DNA from: Bog-473 sp963824195
Lineage (GTDB): Bacteria > Actinomycetota > Acidimicrobiia > Acidimicrobiales > RAAP-2
Reading direction: 5' to 3'
Assembly (NCBI GenBank): GCA_963824195.1
Contig: CAWGOJ010000021.1
Span: forward strand, 1 to 64,000
DNA: 64,000 bases
Shown: one piece after another, positions 33,483-42,900 of the stretch
Numbering within the stretch: the stretch's first letter is position 1
Layout of the letters: each line of letters begins with the position of its first letter
Notes under the pieces: model-generated
Told to the model about the DNA's origin: nothing
Databases searched by the model: none
What the model saw: the letters and a program-made list of their open reading frames with translations, nothing else
Program-made: the position numbers and the translations under genes

Positions 33483-34892
33483 GTGGACCGTCGTATGCCG
33501 GAACTGCTGGAACAGCTGCGCAAGGCCGTGGGTGAGAGCCACGTTGTCTCCGGCGCTGCGGTGCATGACGACTACACCCACGACGAGGCGCTCACCACCG
33601 TGCCCGTGGTCCCCCTTGCGGTGGTCCTGCCCGGCTCGACGGACGAGGTGTCCGAGGTCCTGAAGGTGGCGAGCGAGCACGGTGTGCCGGTGGTCGCACG
33701 TGGCAGCGGCACGGGGCTCTCGGGCGCCGCTGTCCCGGTGGCCGACGGCATCCTGCTGGCCTTCGACCGCATGAAGGGGATCCGCGAGATCGACACCGAG
33801 AACCAGGTGGCGGTGGTGGAGCCCGGCGTCACCCTCGAGCAGCTCAACGCCGAGCTGGCGCCGCTCGGGCTCATCTACCCCGTCTCCCCCGGCGAGCAGA
33901 GCGGGTCCCTCGGCGGGAACGTCGCCACCAACGCGGGCGGCATGCGCGCCGTGCGCTACGGGGTGACGCGCCACCACGTCCTGGGCCTCGAGGTCGTCCT
34001 GGCCGATGGCAGGGTCCTGCGGACCGGCGGCAAGTTCGTCAAGTGCTCGACCGGCTACGACCTGACCCAGCTGCTGATCGGCTCGGAGGGAACGCTGGCC
34101 ATCACCACCGAGGTAACAGTGAAGGTCCAGCCCCGGTTCACTGCGTCGTCCACCGTGCTGGCGCCTTTCGGCACGCTGGGCGAAGTGGCGCACGCGGTAC
34201 CCCACATCGTGAACAGCGGCATCGACCCGTCCATCTTGGAGTACGTCGACGTCATGGTGATGGCCGGCATCACCCAGGCCGCCGGGCTGGACCTGGGCAT
34301 CCCCGAGGAGATCAAGGCGGGCACCCTCGCCTACCTCGTCGTCGTCCTGGAGGGCATGGAGCCCGGCCGGGTCGAAGAGGACGTCGAAGGCCTCGGTACC
34401 CTGCTCGACGAGCTCGGGGCACGTGATGTCTACGTGCTCCCGGCGACCTCGGGTGCCCAGCTCATCGCCGCCCGGGAGCGGGCGTTCTTCGTCGGTAAGG
34501 CGGCCGGCTGCGACGACCTCATCGACGCCGTGATCCCGCGGGCCGCCATCCCCGACTACCTGGCCCAGGTCGCGGTACTGGCCCAGGAGCACGGGGCCCT
34601 CGTGACCGGCTGCGGCCACATCGGAGACGGGAACGTCCACGTCTCGGTCTTCCAGCCCGACGACGAGCGCCGGCACGACCTCATGCGAGCCAGCTTCGAG
34701 ATGGCGCTGGCGGCCGGCGGCGCCATCTCGGGCGAGCACGGCATCGGAACCGCGAAACTCCCCTACTTCCTGGAGATGCAGGACCCCGTGTCGCTGGAGC
34801 TCATGCGCTGCATAAAGCGGGCGTTCGACCCCGGCGGGATCCTCGGGCCCGACCGGTTGCTCGACACGGCGCAGACAGGAGAGACCTCGTGA
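33483..34892 (+). CDS. FAD-linked oxidase, glycolate/D-lactate dehydrogenase type
   Basis: A 469-residue protein with the VAO-type FAD domain (PVVARGSGTGLSGAAVPVAD, then PGEQSGSLGGNVATNAGGMR near residues 138-157) and the C-terminal oxidase cap ending GAISGEHGIGTAKLPYF, the GlcD/DLD signature. It oxidises a 2-hydroxy acid (D-lactate, glycolate or 2-hydroxyglutarate). GTG 33483 is chosen because GAGG lies 5 bases before it; ATG 33495 is the alternative. Its TGA overlaps the GTG of the TPP enzyme gene, so the two are translationally coupled. Confidence 0.92.
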   Translation: MDRRMPELLEQLRKAVGESHVVSGAAVHDDYTHDEALTTVPVVPLAVVLPGSTDEVSEVLKVASEHGVPVVARGSGTGLSGAAVPVADGILLAFDRMKGIREIDTENQVAVVEPGVTLEQLNAELAPLGLIYPVSPGEQSGSLGGNVATNAGGMRAVRYGVTRHHVLGLEVVLADGRVLRTGGKFVKCSTGYDLTQLLIGSEGTLAITTEVTVKVQPRFTASSTVLAPFGTLGEVAHAVPHIVNSGIDPSILEYVDVMVMAGITQAAGLDLGIPEEIKAGTLAYLVVVLEGMEPGRVEEDVEGLGTLLDELGARDVYVLPATSGAQLIAARERAFFVGKAAGCDDLIDAVIPRAAIPDYLAQVAVLAQEHGALVTGCGHIGDGNVHVSVFQPDDERRHDLMRASFEMALAAGGAISGEHGIGTAKLPYFLEMQDPVSLELMRCIKRAFDPGGILGPDRLLDTAQTGETS

Positions 34893-36436
34893 ACGGCGCC
34901 CGTGCCCTCCTCTCGACGCTGGTTGACTCCGATGTCGACGTGTGCTTCGCCAACCCGGGGACCTCCGAGATGCACTTCGTCGCCGCACTCGACGACGTGC
35001 CGGCGATGCGTGGCGTCCTGTGCCTCTTCGAGGGCGTGGTCACCGGCGCCGCCGACGGCTACGGGCGCGTGGCGGGACGCCCGGCGGCCACGCTCCTCCA
35101 TCTCGGGCCCGGGCTCGGCAACGGGCTGGCCAACTTGCACAACGCACGGCGGGCCCGCACGCCCGTCGTCAACGTCGTCGGTGACCATGCGACGTACCAC
35201 GGCCGCTACGACGCGCCGCTCCAGTCGGACATCGCGTCCATTGCCGGCGCGGTCTCGGGCTGGTACCGCTCGTCCGCCCGGTCGGACGACGTGGCCGGTG
35301 ACGCGGCAGACGCGGTCGCGGCCGCGCTGGGGCCGCCCGGCTGCGTCGCCACTCTGGTGCTGCCGGCGGACTCGTCGTGGTCGGAGTCCGCCAGCGGCCC
35401 CTGCGCGCCGCGCCCGCGGGGGCGGCAGTCCGTGGTGTCGGCCGACACGGTCGATGAGGTGGCCAAGGCCTTGCGCTCGGGCGAGCGGGCGGCGCTGCTC
35501 ATGGGCGGCACCTCGCTCCGGGCCGACGGGCTGCACGCCGCCAGCCGGGTCGCCGTGACGACGGGCGCCGCGCTGCTGGGCGAGACCTTCCCGGCCAACC
35601 TGGAGCGTGGGGCGGGCATCCCGGCCGTGGAGCGGTTGGCGTACCTGGCCGAGATGGCCCAGGCCCAACTCGACGGCGTGCGCCACCTCGTCCTGGTGGA
35701 CGCCAAGTCCCCGGTGTCCTTCTTCGCCTACCCCGACAAGGTGAGCGACTTGGTCCCGGCGGGCTGCACCGTGCACACCCTGGCTCGTCCCGGCGAGGAC
35801 GCAGCGGGCGCGTTGGAGGCCCTGGCCGAGGCGGTGGGTGCTCCGGCGCAGGGGGGCAGACCCGCTCCGTCGGGTCGGCCCGGGCGCCCGACAGGCGCCC
35901 TCTCGAGTGAGTCCCTGGCGGCGGCCGTCGGGGCCACCCTGCCCGAGGGCACCATCGTGGTCGACGAGGGCAACACGTCGGGACTGTTCGTCCCGGCCGC
36001 GACGGCGGGCGCACCGCGGCACGACTGGCTGACCCTCACTGGTGGCGCCATCGGCATCGGGCTCCCCATGGCCACCGGGGCGGCCGCAGCGGCGCCGGAG
36101 CGGCCGGTGCTCTGCCTGCAGGCGGACGGGAGCGCCATGTACACACTGCAGGCCCTGTGGACCCACGCCCGCGAGGGGCTGAACGTGACGACGGTCGTGC
36201 TGTCCAACCGGAGCTACGCCATCCTCAACATGGAGCTGCACCGGGTCGGTGCCGATGCCGGCGGCCCAATGGCCCGGCGACTCCTCGACCTCACGGATCC
36301 CGAGCTCGACTTCTGCGCACTCGCCCGGGGCATGGGTGTGCCGGCGCGGCGGGTGGAGAACGGCGAGGACCTGGCGACGGCGCTTGAGGCGGGGTTCGCC
36401 GAGCCGGGGCCGACGCTCATCGAGGTGCCCCTGTAG
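34889..36436 (+). CDS. TPP-dependent enzyme, acetolactate synthase-like
   Basis: A 515-residue three-domain thiamine-diphosphate enzyme. The N-terminal domain has VDVCFANPGTSEMHFVAALD and the catalytic Glu in VLCLFEGVVTGAADGYGRVA. The C-terminal cofactor site is LQADGSAMYTLQALWTHARE (GDGS-type) with LSNRSYAILN. The middle domain is short and does not look like the FAD-binding domain of true AHAS, so a decarboxylase or 2-hydroxyacyl-type lyase is more likely than branched-chain amino acid synthesis. It overlaps the FAD oxidase gene by 4 bases. Confidence 0.88.
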   Translation: MNGARALLSTLVDSDVDVCFANPGTSEMHFVAALDDVPAMRGVLCLFEGVVTGAADGYGRVAGRPAATLLHLGPGLGNGLANLHNARRARTPVVNVVGDHATYHGRYDAPLQSDIASIAGAVSGWYRSSARSDDVAGDAADAVAAALGPPGCVATLVLPADSSWSESASGPCAPRPRGRQSVVSADTVDEVAKALRSGERAALLMGGTSLRADGLHAASRVAVTTGAALLGETFPANLERGAGIPAVERLAYLAEMAQAQLDGVRHLVLVDAKSPVSFFAYPDKVSDLVPAGCTVHTLARPGEDAAGALEALAEAVGAPAQGGRPAPSGRPGRPTGALSSESLAAAVGATLPEGTIVVDEGNTSGLFVPAATAGAPRHDWLTLTGGAIGIGLPMATGAAAAAPERPVLCLQADGSAMYTLQALWTHAREGLNVTTVVLSNRSYAILNMELHRVGADAGGPMARRLLDLTDPELDFCALARGMGVPARRVENGEDLATALEAGFAEPGPTLIEVPL

Positions 36437-36637
36437 TCAGGGACGCTCCCCATATCGGCCTCGATTCACAACGGATTCACAACGAAGTCAATCCGTCGAC
36501 AACAAACAGGGACCTAAGGCCCCAATAGGTTCCAACGGCTCTATAGCGCCGGCCCGCAGGCCTGTCACCATCGAACTCGGAACGGCGGTGCGCTCCGTGG
36601 GGTGCACCGACAAGGACGGATCGTCGGGGAGGCGCAG

Positions 36638-36961
36638 ATGCAGATGGAGATGGACAATCCACTCCACGACACTCGCACGATCGACGCGGCGCTCGAGCGC
36701 CTTCGTCAGGACCTCTTCGGCACTCCGTCGGCACGTGAGGAAGACGAGGGCCCGGAGCCCATCGACTACGCCTCGCTCGAATTCGAAGCCGAGCGGATGC
36801 GCAAGCGGCTGGCGATCTGGGAGATCTTCATGAGCTCCATGCGGGATGGCGCCCGCAGCTGGCCCGAGGTGCAGCGGTCCCTGACGAAAGAGGACTTCGA
36901 CAAGATCGTGGCGATCTGCGACGGCGTGCCGCTGCGCGATCTCCTCTTGGACATGCAGTAG
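36638..36961 (+). CDS. Hypothetical helical protein (107 aa)
   Basis: Starts MQMEMDNPLHDTRTIDAALE and is charged and strongly helical (LEFEAERMRKRLAIWEIFMS, then RSLTKEDFDKIVAICDGVPL), with one Cys. GGAGG lies 5 bases before the ATG. No family is recognised; the size and charge fit a small cytosolic regulator or adaptor. The 200 bases upstream contain a tandem GATTCACAACG repeat and no other feature. Confidence 0.6.
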   Translation: MQMEMDNPLHDTRTIDAALERLRQDLFGTPSAREEDEGPEPIDYASLEFEAERMRKRLAIWEIFMSSMRDGARSWPEVQRSLTKEDFDKIVAICDGVPLRDLLLDMQ

Positions 36962-36996
36962 GCGGAGCACACAGCTCACGGACCTCCGCAGCGGAC

Positions 36997-37049
36997 GTCA
37001 GCGCCTGGCCCAGCGGCTCTGCCGCTCTTGCCGAGGGCCAGGCGCTGAC
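36997..37049. repeat. Cruciform-forming repeat, copy 1
   Basis: Perfect 15-bp arms GTCAGCGCCTGGCCC (36997-37011) and its complement (37035-37049) enclose a 23-base loop AGCGGCTCTGCCGCTCTTG plus 4 bases, itself able to form a small hairpin. A second, related copy follows at 37071-37119. Together they fill much of the geneless 36962-37297 interval, whose remainder shows nothing else. Confidence 0.75.
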
Positions 37050-37070
37050 ACTCCGCACGGAGGCCCAGGA

Positions 37071-37119
37071 GGGCGCTTGGCCGAGCGGCTCTGCCGCTCT
37101 TGGCGACGGCCAAGCGCCC
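37071..37119. repeat. Cruciform-forming repeat, copy 2
   Basis: Perfect 13-bp arms GGGCGCTTGGCCG (37071-37083) and CGGCCAAGCGCCC (37107-37119) enclose a 23-base loop differing from copy 1 at one base. The stem differs from copy 1 at matched positions on both arms (CTGG/CCAG versus TTGG/CCAA), so pairing is kept. Confidence 0.75.
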
Positions 37120-37297
37120 CGAATGGAGAGGCTGAAGGGGATCGGCGGACAGCGGCATACGGACCAGGTCGCATTGCTTCCCCGCTGGGCTCCCTGCTCG
37201 GCGCGCTCGGTCACGATCCGTCGGCTCGTCGTCCCGGTGACATCAACAGGAGCCCGTGGGAGACCACGATCAGCCGAGATGTCGGCCGGCACCTTTG

Positions 37298-38068
37298 TCA
37301 GGAGTCGGCGAAATCCACGACGACGGGAGCGTGGTCGGACGGCTTCTGCCCCTTGCGAGCGTCGCGATCGCGGAACGCTCCCGTGGCTCGCTGCACCAGG
37401 TCGTCGCTCACCAGCACGAGATCGATGCGCATGCCGCGCCCCTGGTGGAAGTCCCCGGCCCGGTAGTCCCACCATGTGAAGGTACCGGGCTCGTTGAAGC
37501 GCCGGAAGACGTCGTCCAGGCCCCAACCCTCGACCTCTTGGAGTGCCGCGCGCTCGGGAGCGCTGACGTGCGTGGCACCGACGAACGCGGCCGGGTCCCA
37601 CACGTCGCCGTCGTCGGGCGCCACGTTGAAGTCACCGCACACGGCGACCGACGAGCCCGGCGGACACGTCTCGTCGAGGGTGGTGCGCAGGCGGGCCAGC
37701 CAGGCCAACTTCACCGCGTAGAACTCGTTGTCGAGTGAGCGGCCGTTGGGGACGTACACGGAGAAGACCCGGGTGCCGGCGCACACGGCAGACACGATGC
37801 GGCGCCCGTGATCGTCGTCGGGTGTGCCGAAACCGCGGGTGACGTCCTCGAGGCCGACCTTGCTGATGACGGCGACACCGTTCCAGCGGCCGTCGCCGTC
37901 ATGGGCGGACTCGTAGCCAAGCTCGGCAAACTCCCTCTCCGGGAACTTGTCATCGGCCTGCTTGGTCTCCTGCATGCAGAGCACGTCGGGCTGGTGCATC
38001 TCGATCCACTCCGTCACCCTCGGCATCCGCGCCGTGAGCGAGTTCACGTTCCAGGTGGCGAGGCGCAT
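37298..38068 (-). CDS. xth: Exodeoxyribonuclease III / AP endonuclease
   Basis: A 256-residue Mg2+-dependent nuclease of the Xth family that acts in base excision repair. The motifs are complete: Asn7 in ATWNVNSL, Glu34 in CMQETKQ, the AP-endonuclease signature region VYVPNGRS, Asp146 and Asn148 in CGDFNVAPDD, and Asp245/His246 in the terminal SDHAPV. Length and order match the family. Start overlaps the stop of the FabZ-like gene by 1 base, so they share a transcript. Confidence 0.96.
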   Translation of the reverse strand: MRLATWNVNSLTARMPRVTEWIEMHQPDVLCMQETKQADDKFPEREFAELGYESAHDGDGRWNGVAVISKVGLEDVTRGFGTPDDDHGRRIVSAVCAGTRVFSVYVPNGRSLDNEFYAVKLAWLARLRTTLDETCPPGSSVAVCGDFNVAPDDGDVWDPAAFVGATHVSAPERAALQEVEGWGLDDVFRRFNEPGTFTWWDYRAGDFHQGRGMRIDLVLVSDDLVQRATGAFRDRDARKGQKPSDHAPVVVDFADS

Positions 38069-38505
38069 CAGCCCGCGCCCCCGTCAACGATCACGAAGAG
38101 GAGGTCGGCCACGCACGCGGTCTTTCCACTCACCGATGCCGTCCCGTGGCCCTTCCCTGCCCGCGCCGACAGGCGGTCCATGGTCACCTCGAGCTCGAGC
38201 GTCTCACCGGGGACGACCTGGCGGCGGAAGCGCGCGCGCTCGATGCCGCCGAAGAGGGGCAGCTTGCCCTCGTAGCGCGGGTCGAGCAGCACGGCGATGC
38301 CACCGAGCTGCGCCAGGGACTCGACCATCAGGACGCCCGGCAGGGTCGGGCGCCCGGGGAAGTGTCCGGCGAAGAACGGCTCGTCGGCAGTCAGCTCCCA
38401 GTGCCCGCGCGCCGAGACCCCCGGCTCCACGGCGGTCACCTCGGTGACGAAGAGGAACGGCGGCCGGTGCGGCAGGACATCGGCCGGACGCGGCAGCGCC
38501 GTCAA
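38068..38505 (-). CDS. FabZ-like 3-hydroxyacyl-ACP dehydratase
   Basis: A 145-residue hotdog-fold protein. PHRPPFLFVTEV is the usual entry motif, and AGHFPGRPTLPGVLMVESLA carries the catalytic His48 and Glu62. It dehydrates 3-hydroxyacyl-ACP in type II fatty acid synthesis. Actinobacteria often use other dehydratases for the main cycle, so this may be a specialised or additional enzyme. It lies just upstream of xth. Confidence 0.88.
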   Translation of the reverse strand: MTALPRPADVLPHRPPFLFVTEVTAVEPGVSARGHWELTADEPFFAGHFPGRPTLPGVLMVESLAQLGGIAVLLDPRYEGKLPLFGGIERARFRRQVVPGETLELEVTMDRLSARAGKGHGTASVSGKTACVADLLFVIVDGGAG

Positions 38506-38521
38506 GGGAGGAAGCCGATCG

Positions 38522-39919
38522 TCATCGGGGCGGCGCCTTGGCGGCCTTCTTGGCCGGTGCCTTGCTCGCCTTGGCGGTCTTCTTCGCCGCGGCCTTCTTG
38601 ACCGTTGCCGCCGCCTTCTTGGCCGGCGCCTTCTTGGCGGGTGTGGCGGTCTTCTTCACGCCCGCCTTCTTGACCGGCGTGGGAGCCACCTTCTTCGCCG
38701 GCGCCTTCTTGGCCGGCGCTGCCGCCTTCTTGCGGGCGGCGCGCTTCTTCTCGGCCGCCGGTGGCGGGAGCGCCAGCTCGGCGACGCGCCGGGGCGGATC
38801 GAGGCCGGCGAGCACGAACGGGCGCACCTCCCCCTTCTTCAGCATCTGGCGCGCCTTGGTCGGTGGCGGCGTCCCCATCGCAGTCAGCGGGATGTAGCAG
38901 TGCAGCACTCCACCGCCGGGGAGCGACACATCGACCATGGCGCCGTGTGAGGTGAACGAGACCACCTCGCCATCGACCGTGTTCCCGACTGCGAAGGCGG
39001 CCACGAAATGGATGAAAGCCAGCGGCTCGTTCACCGCCGGCGGCGGGGTGGCCTGCTTCTTCTTGGGGCGGTCCCCCTGCTGGGCCGACGGCGTCTGGGC
39101 CCTGGCGTGGGAGCCCTTGCCGTCCCTGTGCTTGTCGGCGGGGGCCTCCTTCTTGGCGCTGGCGCTCTTCTGCGGAGCAGATTTCTTGGCGGCAGCGTGC
39201 TTCTTGGCCGAGTCCCTCGACTTCTGGGGCTTGGGCGGATGCAGGGCCTCCTCGACGGCCTCGTCGACCGCGCTCGAGAAAACCGGGTCCAGCTTGGCCC
39301 GCGGCGGCGGCGGTGTCGTCGGCGTGATGGGCCACGACGTGTCAACCGGGGCCGCCTGCTTCGTGGCCTTCCTGGCCTTGCCCGACCTCTTGGCGGCCTT
39401 CTTGGCCGCCCGAGCCAGTTCGGCGGCCTTGGCCGGGGCGGACTCGGGGTCCTTCTTGGCCCTGGCCTCCGCGGTGGCGGCCCGGCTCTTCGGTCCCCGG
39501 ATTGGCAGCCGCGGCGTGAAGATCCACCCCACCCCCGGGACCGGCTTCCCGCCGATGAGACGCCCGTCGTCGAAGAGCCACGGGTGCTCGCCGTGGAATT
39601 CCTGGAACGAGTCGTTGGACAGCACGATGGCGCCCGTCCGCTCGGCGATACGCAGCACGAACGCGTCCCCGCGGCCGATGGCACCGGCGGGAGGGGAAAT
39701 GATCTCCCCGTTGAGCATCGCCTGGCGGACCTCCTCGCGCTCGGCGTCGGAGACGCGGTGCTCGAAGGTGGCGTCGACCACCACGATGATGCTCGAGCCC
39801 GGGTCCTCCGCCGCGTACGCGCGCACGGCCTCGTCGAGCTGCTGCAGGCTGGGGAGGGTTCGTCCTTCGGTGGCCAGGTTGGACCCGTCCACCACGACGT
39901 GATGCTCAGCCAATGGCAC
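38522..39919 (-). CDS. NYN/Zc3h12a-type nuclease with S1-like domain and histone H1-like tail
   Basis: A 465-residue three-part protein. Residues 1-150 form a PIN-like NYN nuclease: HHVVVDGSNLATEG (Asp11), VVVDATFEHR (Asp49), GRGDAFVLR (Asp85), IVLSNDSFQEF (Asp103). These four acids are the metal-binding positions of such RNases. A charged linker follows; residues ~300-375 resemble an S1-type RNA-binding fold (TVDGEVVSFTSHGAMVDV). The last ~85 residues are Lys/Ala-rich repeats (KKAPAKKAA) like histone H1 tails. It probably cuts or handles RNA while bound to nucleic acid. It starts 14 bases inside the end of kgd, so is co-transcribed with it. Confidence 0.82.
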   Translation of the reverse strand: MPLAEHHVVVDGSNLATEGRTLPSLQQLDEAVRAYAAEDPGSSIIVVVDATFEHRVSDAEREEVRQAMLNGEIISPPAGAIGRGDAFVLRIAERTGAIVLSNDSFQEFHGEHPWLFDDGRLIGGKPVPGVGWIFTPRLPIRGPKSRAATAEARAKKDPESAPAKAAELARAAKKAAKRSGKARKATKQAAPVDTSWPITPTTPPPPRAKLDPVFSSAVDEAVEEALHPPKPQKSRDSAKKHAAAKKSAPQKSASAKKEAPADKHRDGKGSHARAQTPSAQQGDRPKKKQATPPPAVNEPLAFIHFVAAFAVGNTVDGEVVSFTSHGAMVDVSLPGGGVLHCYIPLTAMGTPPPTKARQMLKKGEVRPFVLAGLDPPRRVAELALPPPAAEKKRAARKKAAAPAKKAPAKKVAPTPVKKAGVKKTATPAKKAPAKKAAATVKKAAAKKTAKASKAPAKKAAKAPPR

Positions 39920-42900
39920 GTCGCAAGAGATCGGCCTGCTCCAGCTGGTGCAGGGCGGCGCTCCCGATGGCGGGGCTGGCGGACTCGGGGCGGCTCACGT
40001 GGCGCAGCCGCAGGCGGTCGGGGAGGCAGGCGTGGAGGCGGGAGTGCACGAACGACCAGGCTCCCATGTTCTCGGGCTCCTCCTGGAGCCAGACGATCTC
40101 GGTCGCCTCGCTGTAACGCTCGAAGATGCCTGTGAGAAGTTCCACGGGCCACGGGTAGATCTGCTCCACCCAGACCAGGGCGATCCGGGCCGCCTCCTCG
40201 GGCTCGAGCTCCGCCCGATGCTGCTCGGCCTCGTGGCCGACTTTGCCGCTGCACAGCACGATGCGACGGACCGCCGAGGGATCCTCGATGGAGTCGTCGT
40301 CGATGACGTGGCGGAAGGACCCCGACTCGAGGTCGGCGAAGGTCGAGCGCGAGGCGTGGGCCCGCAGCATCGACTTGGGCGTGACGACGATCAGGGGCCG
40401 CTTCGGGCTCGACAGCGCCTGGGAGCGCAACAGATGGAAGTACTGCGCCGAGGTCGAGGGGATGGTCACCCGCATGTTGCCGCGGGCGCTCAGGGAGAGG
40501 AAGCGCTCGAACCGGGAGGAGGAGTGCTCGGGCCCCTGGCCCTCGTACCCGTGCGGCAGGAGCATCACGAGCCCGGCGAACTGGCCCCACTTGTTCTCGG
40601 CGGCCACGAGGAAGTTGTCGATGATGATCTGTGCGCCGTTGGCGAAGTCGCCGAACTGCGCCTCCCAGGCGACCAGCGCCTCGGGTGCCTCCACCGAGTA
40701 GCCGTACTCGAAGCCGACGGCGGCGTACTCCGAGAGCAGCGAGTCGCGCACGGTGAAGTTGCCCATCGCCCCCGCCGGTTCGAGCTGGTCGGCGCCGATG
40801 CGCCGCAGGCCGTCGCGGATGTGGGCCAGCGGGACGTACTCCTCGCCGTTGGAGTAGTCGACCAGCACGGCGTGGCGGTGGCTGAACGTGCCGCGGCGGG
40901 TGTCCTGACCCGTCAGGCGCACGTTCACGCCCTGGTACATGAGCGAGCCGATGGCGAGTGCCTCGGCCAGCGCCCAGTCGACGTGGCCGCCGGCGACGAG
41001 CTCGTCGCGCTGGGTGAACTGGCGCTCGAGCTTCGGGTGCACCGTGAACCCCTCGGGTACCGAGCGGACGACCGAGGACAGGGCCCGCAGCACCTCGGGC
41101 GCGACGCCCGTCTCGCCCGACGGCAGGTCCACCGGCGCGGCGTCGGGCGCCGGCAGCTCGGTCGGGGCGAGCGAGGGCTCCCCCCGCACCTCGTCGAGCA
41201 CGACCTGCAGCTTGGTGTTGAAGTCGTCGAGCGCGGACTCGGCCTCCTCCAACGTGATGTCGCCCCGGCGGACGAGCGTCTCGGTGTACAGCTTGCGGAC
41301 AGAGCGCTTGGCCTCGATCCGCTGGTACATCAGCGGCTGGGTGTAGCTGGGGTCGTCGCCCTCGTTGTGCCCGTGCTTGCGATAGCACACGAGGTCGATG
41401 ACGACGTCCTTGTGAAAGGTCTGGCGGAACGCGAAGGCCAGGCGGGCCGCCCGCACGCAGGCCTCGGGGTCGTCGCCGTTGACGTGGAAGATGGGCGACT
41501 GGACCATCTTCGCCACGTCGGTCGGGTACACCGACGTGCGGGCGGACGCCGGCGCGGTCGTAAAGCCCAGCTGGTTGTTGATGACGACGTGCACGGTGCC
41601 GCCGGTCCGATAGCCCGAGAGGCCCGAGAGGTTGAGGGTCTCGGCCACGACGCCCTGGCCGGCGAAGGCGGCGTCGCCGTGGACGAGCACCGACATGCAC
41701 GGGAACCCGAACGATCCCTCGGCGGCCGCGGCCGGCGTGCCGTCGGTCGGCGGCGACAGCCGGTCCTGCTTTGCCCGCGTCATGCCCTCGACCACGGGGT
41801 CCACCGCCTCGAGGTGCGAGGGGTTCGACGCCAGCGTGATCGGGAGGTCCTCGCCGGCGCTGGCGCGGAAGACCCCGCGGGCGCCCTTGTGGTACTTGAC
41901 GTCGCCGGAGCCCTGCACCGACTCGGGGTCGAGGTTGCCCTCGAACTCCTCGAAGATCTCCTTGTAGGACTTCCCGACGATGTTGGCCAGGACGTTGAGC
42001 CGGCCCCGGTGGGCCATCCCCATCACGACCTCGGCCACGCCGGATCCCGCGGCGGCGTCGAGGAGCGCGTCGAGCAGCACGATGGTCGACTCCGCCCCCT
42101 CCAGCCCGAACCGCTTCTGGCCCACGTAGCGCGTGTGGAGGAAGCGCTCGAAGACCTCGGCCGCGTTGAGCCGGTCGAGGATGTGGCGCTGCTCCTCGAG
42201 GTTGAGGGTGATCGGCTGGCCCTCGACGTGCTGCTGGATCCAGCGCTTCTGCTCGGGATCCTGAATGTGCATGTACTCGATGCCGAGCGTCCGGCAGTAG
42301 GCGTCGCGCAACACGTGGAGGATGTCGTCGAGGGTGGCCGTCTCGCGGCCGGCCAGGCCGTCGGCGACGAACTGGCGCGGCAGGTCCCAGATGGTGAGGC
42401 CGTAGGTCAGCGGGTCGAGCTCGGGGTGGATGTGCGGAGGCTCGGCATCGAGCGGGTCGAGGTGGGCGATCAGGTGCCCACGCACCCGGTACATGTTGAT
42501 GAGTGCCTGCACCCGGACCTGCTTGAGCAGCCGCTGGTGCTCACCCTCGCCGGTGCCGACGCCGGCGTTGTTGTCCGGCTGCCAGCGGACGGGCTCGTAC
42601 GGCACGCCCATCGACTCGAAGAGCGCGTCGTAGAAGCCGTCGGCCCCGGTCAGGAGCGCGGCCACCCGGGCCAGGAACAGACCGGACTCGGCGCCCTGGA
42701 TGATGCGATGGTCGTAGGTGGAGGTGAGCGTCACGACCTTGCCGAGCCCGAGCTGCGCCAGCACCCTGGGGTCGGCCGCCTCGTACCCGGCCGGGTAGCC
42801 GAGCGAACCCACACCGATGATGGCCCCCTGCCCGGGCATGAGGCGCGGCACCGACTGCACGGTGCCCAGGGTCCCGGGGTTGGTGAGCGACACCGTCGTC

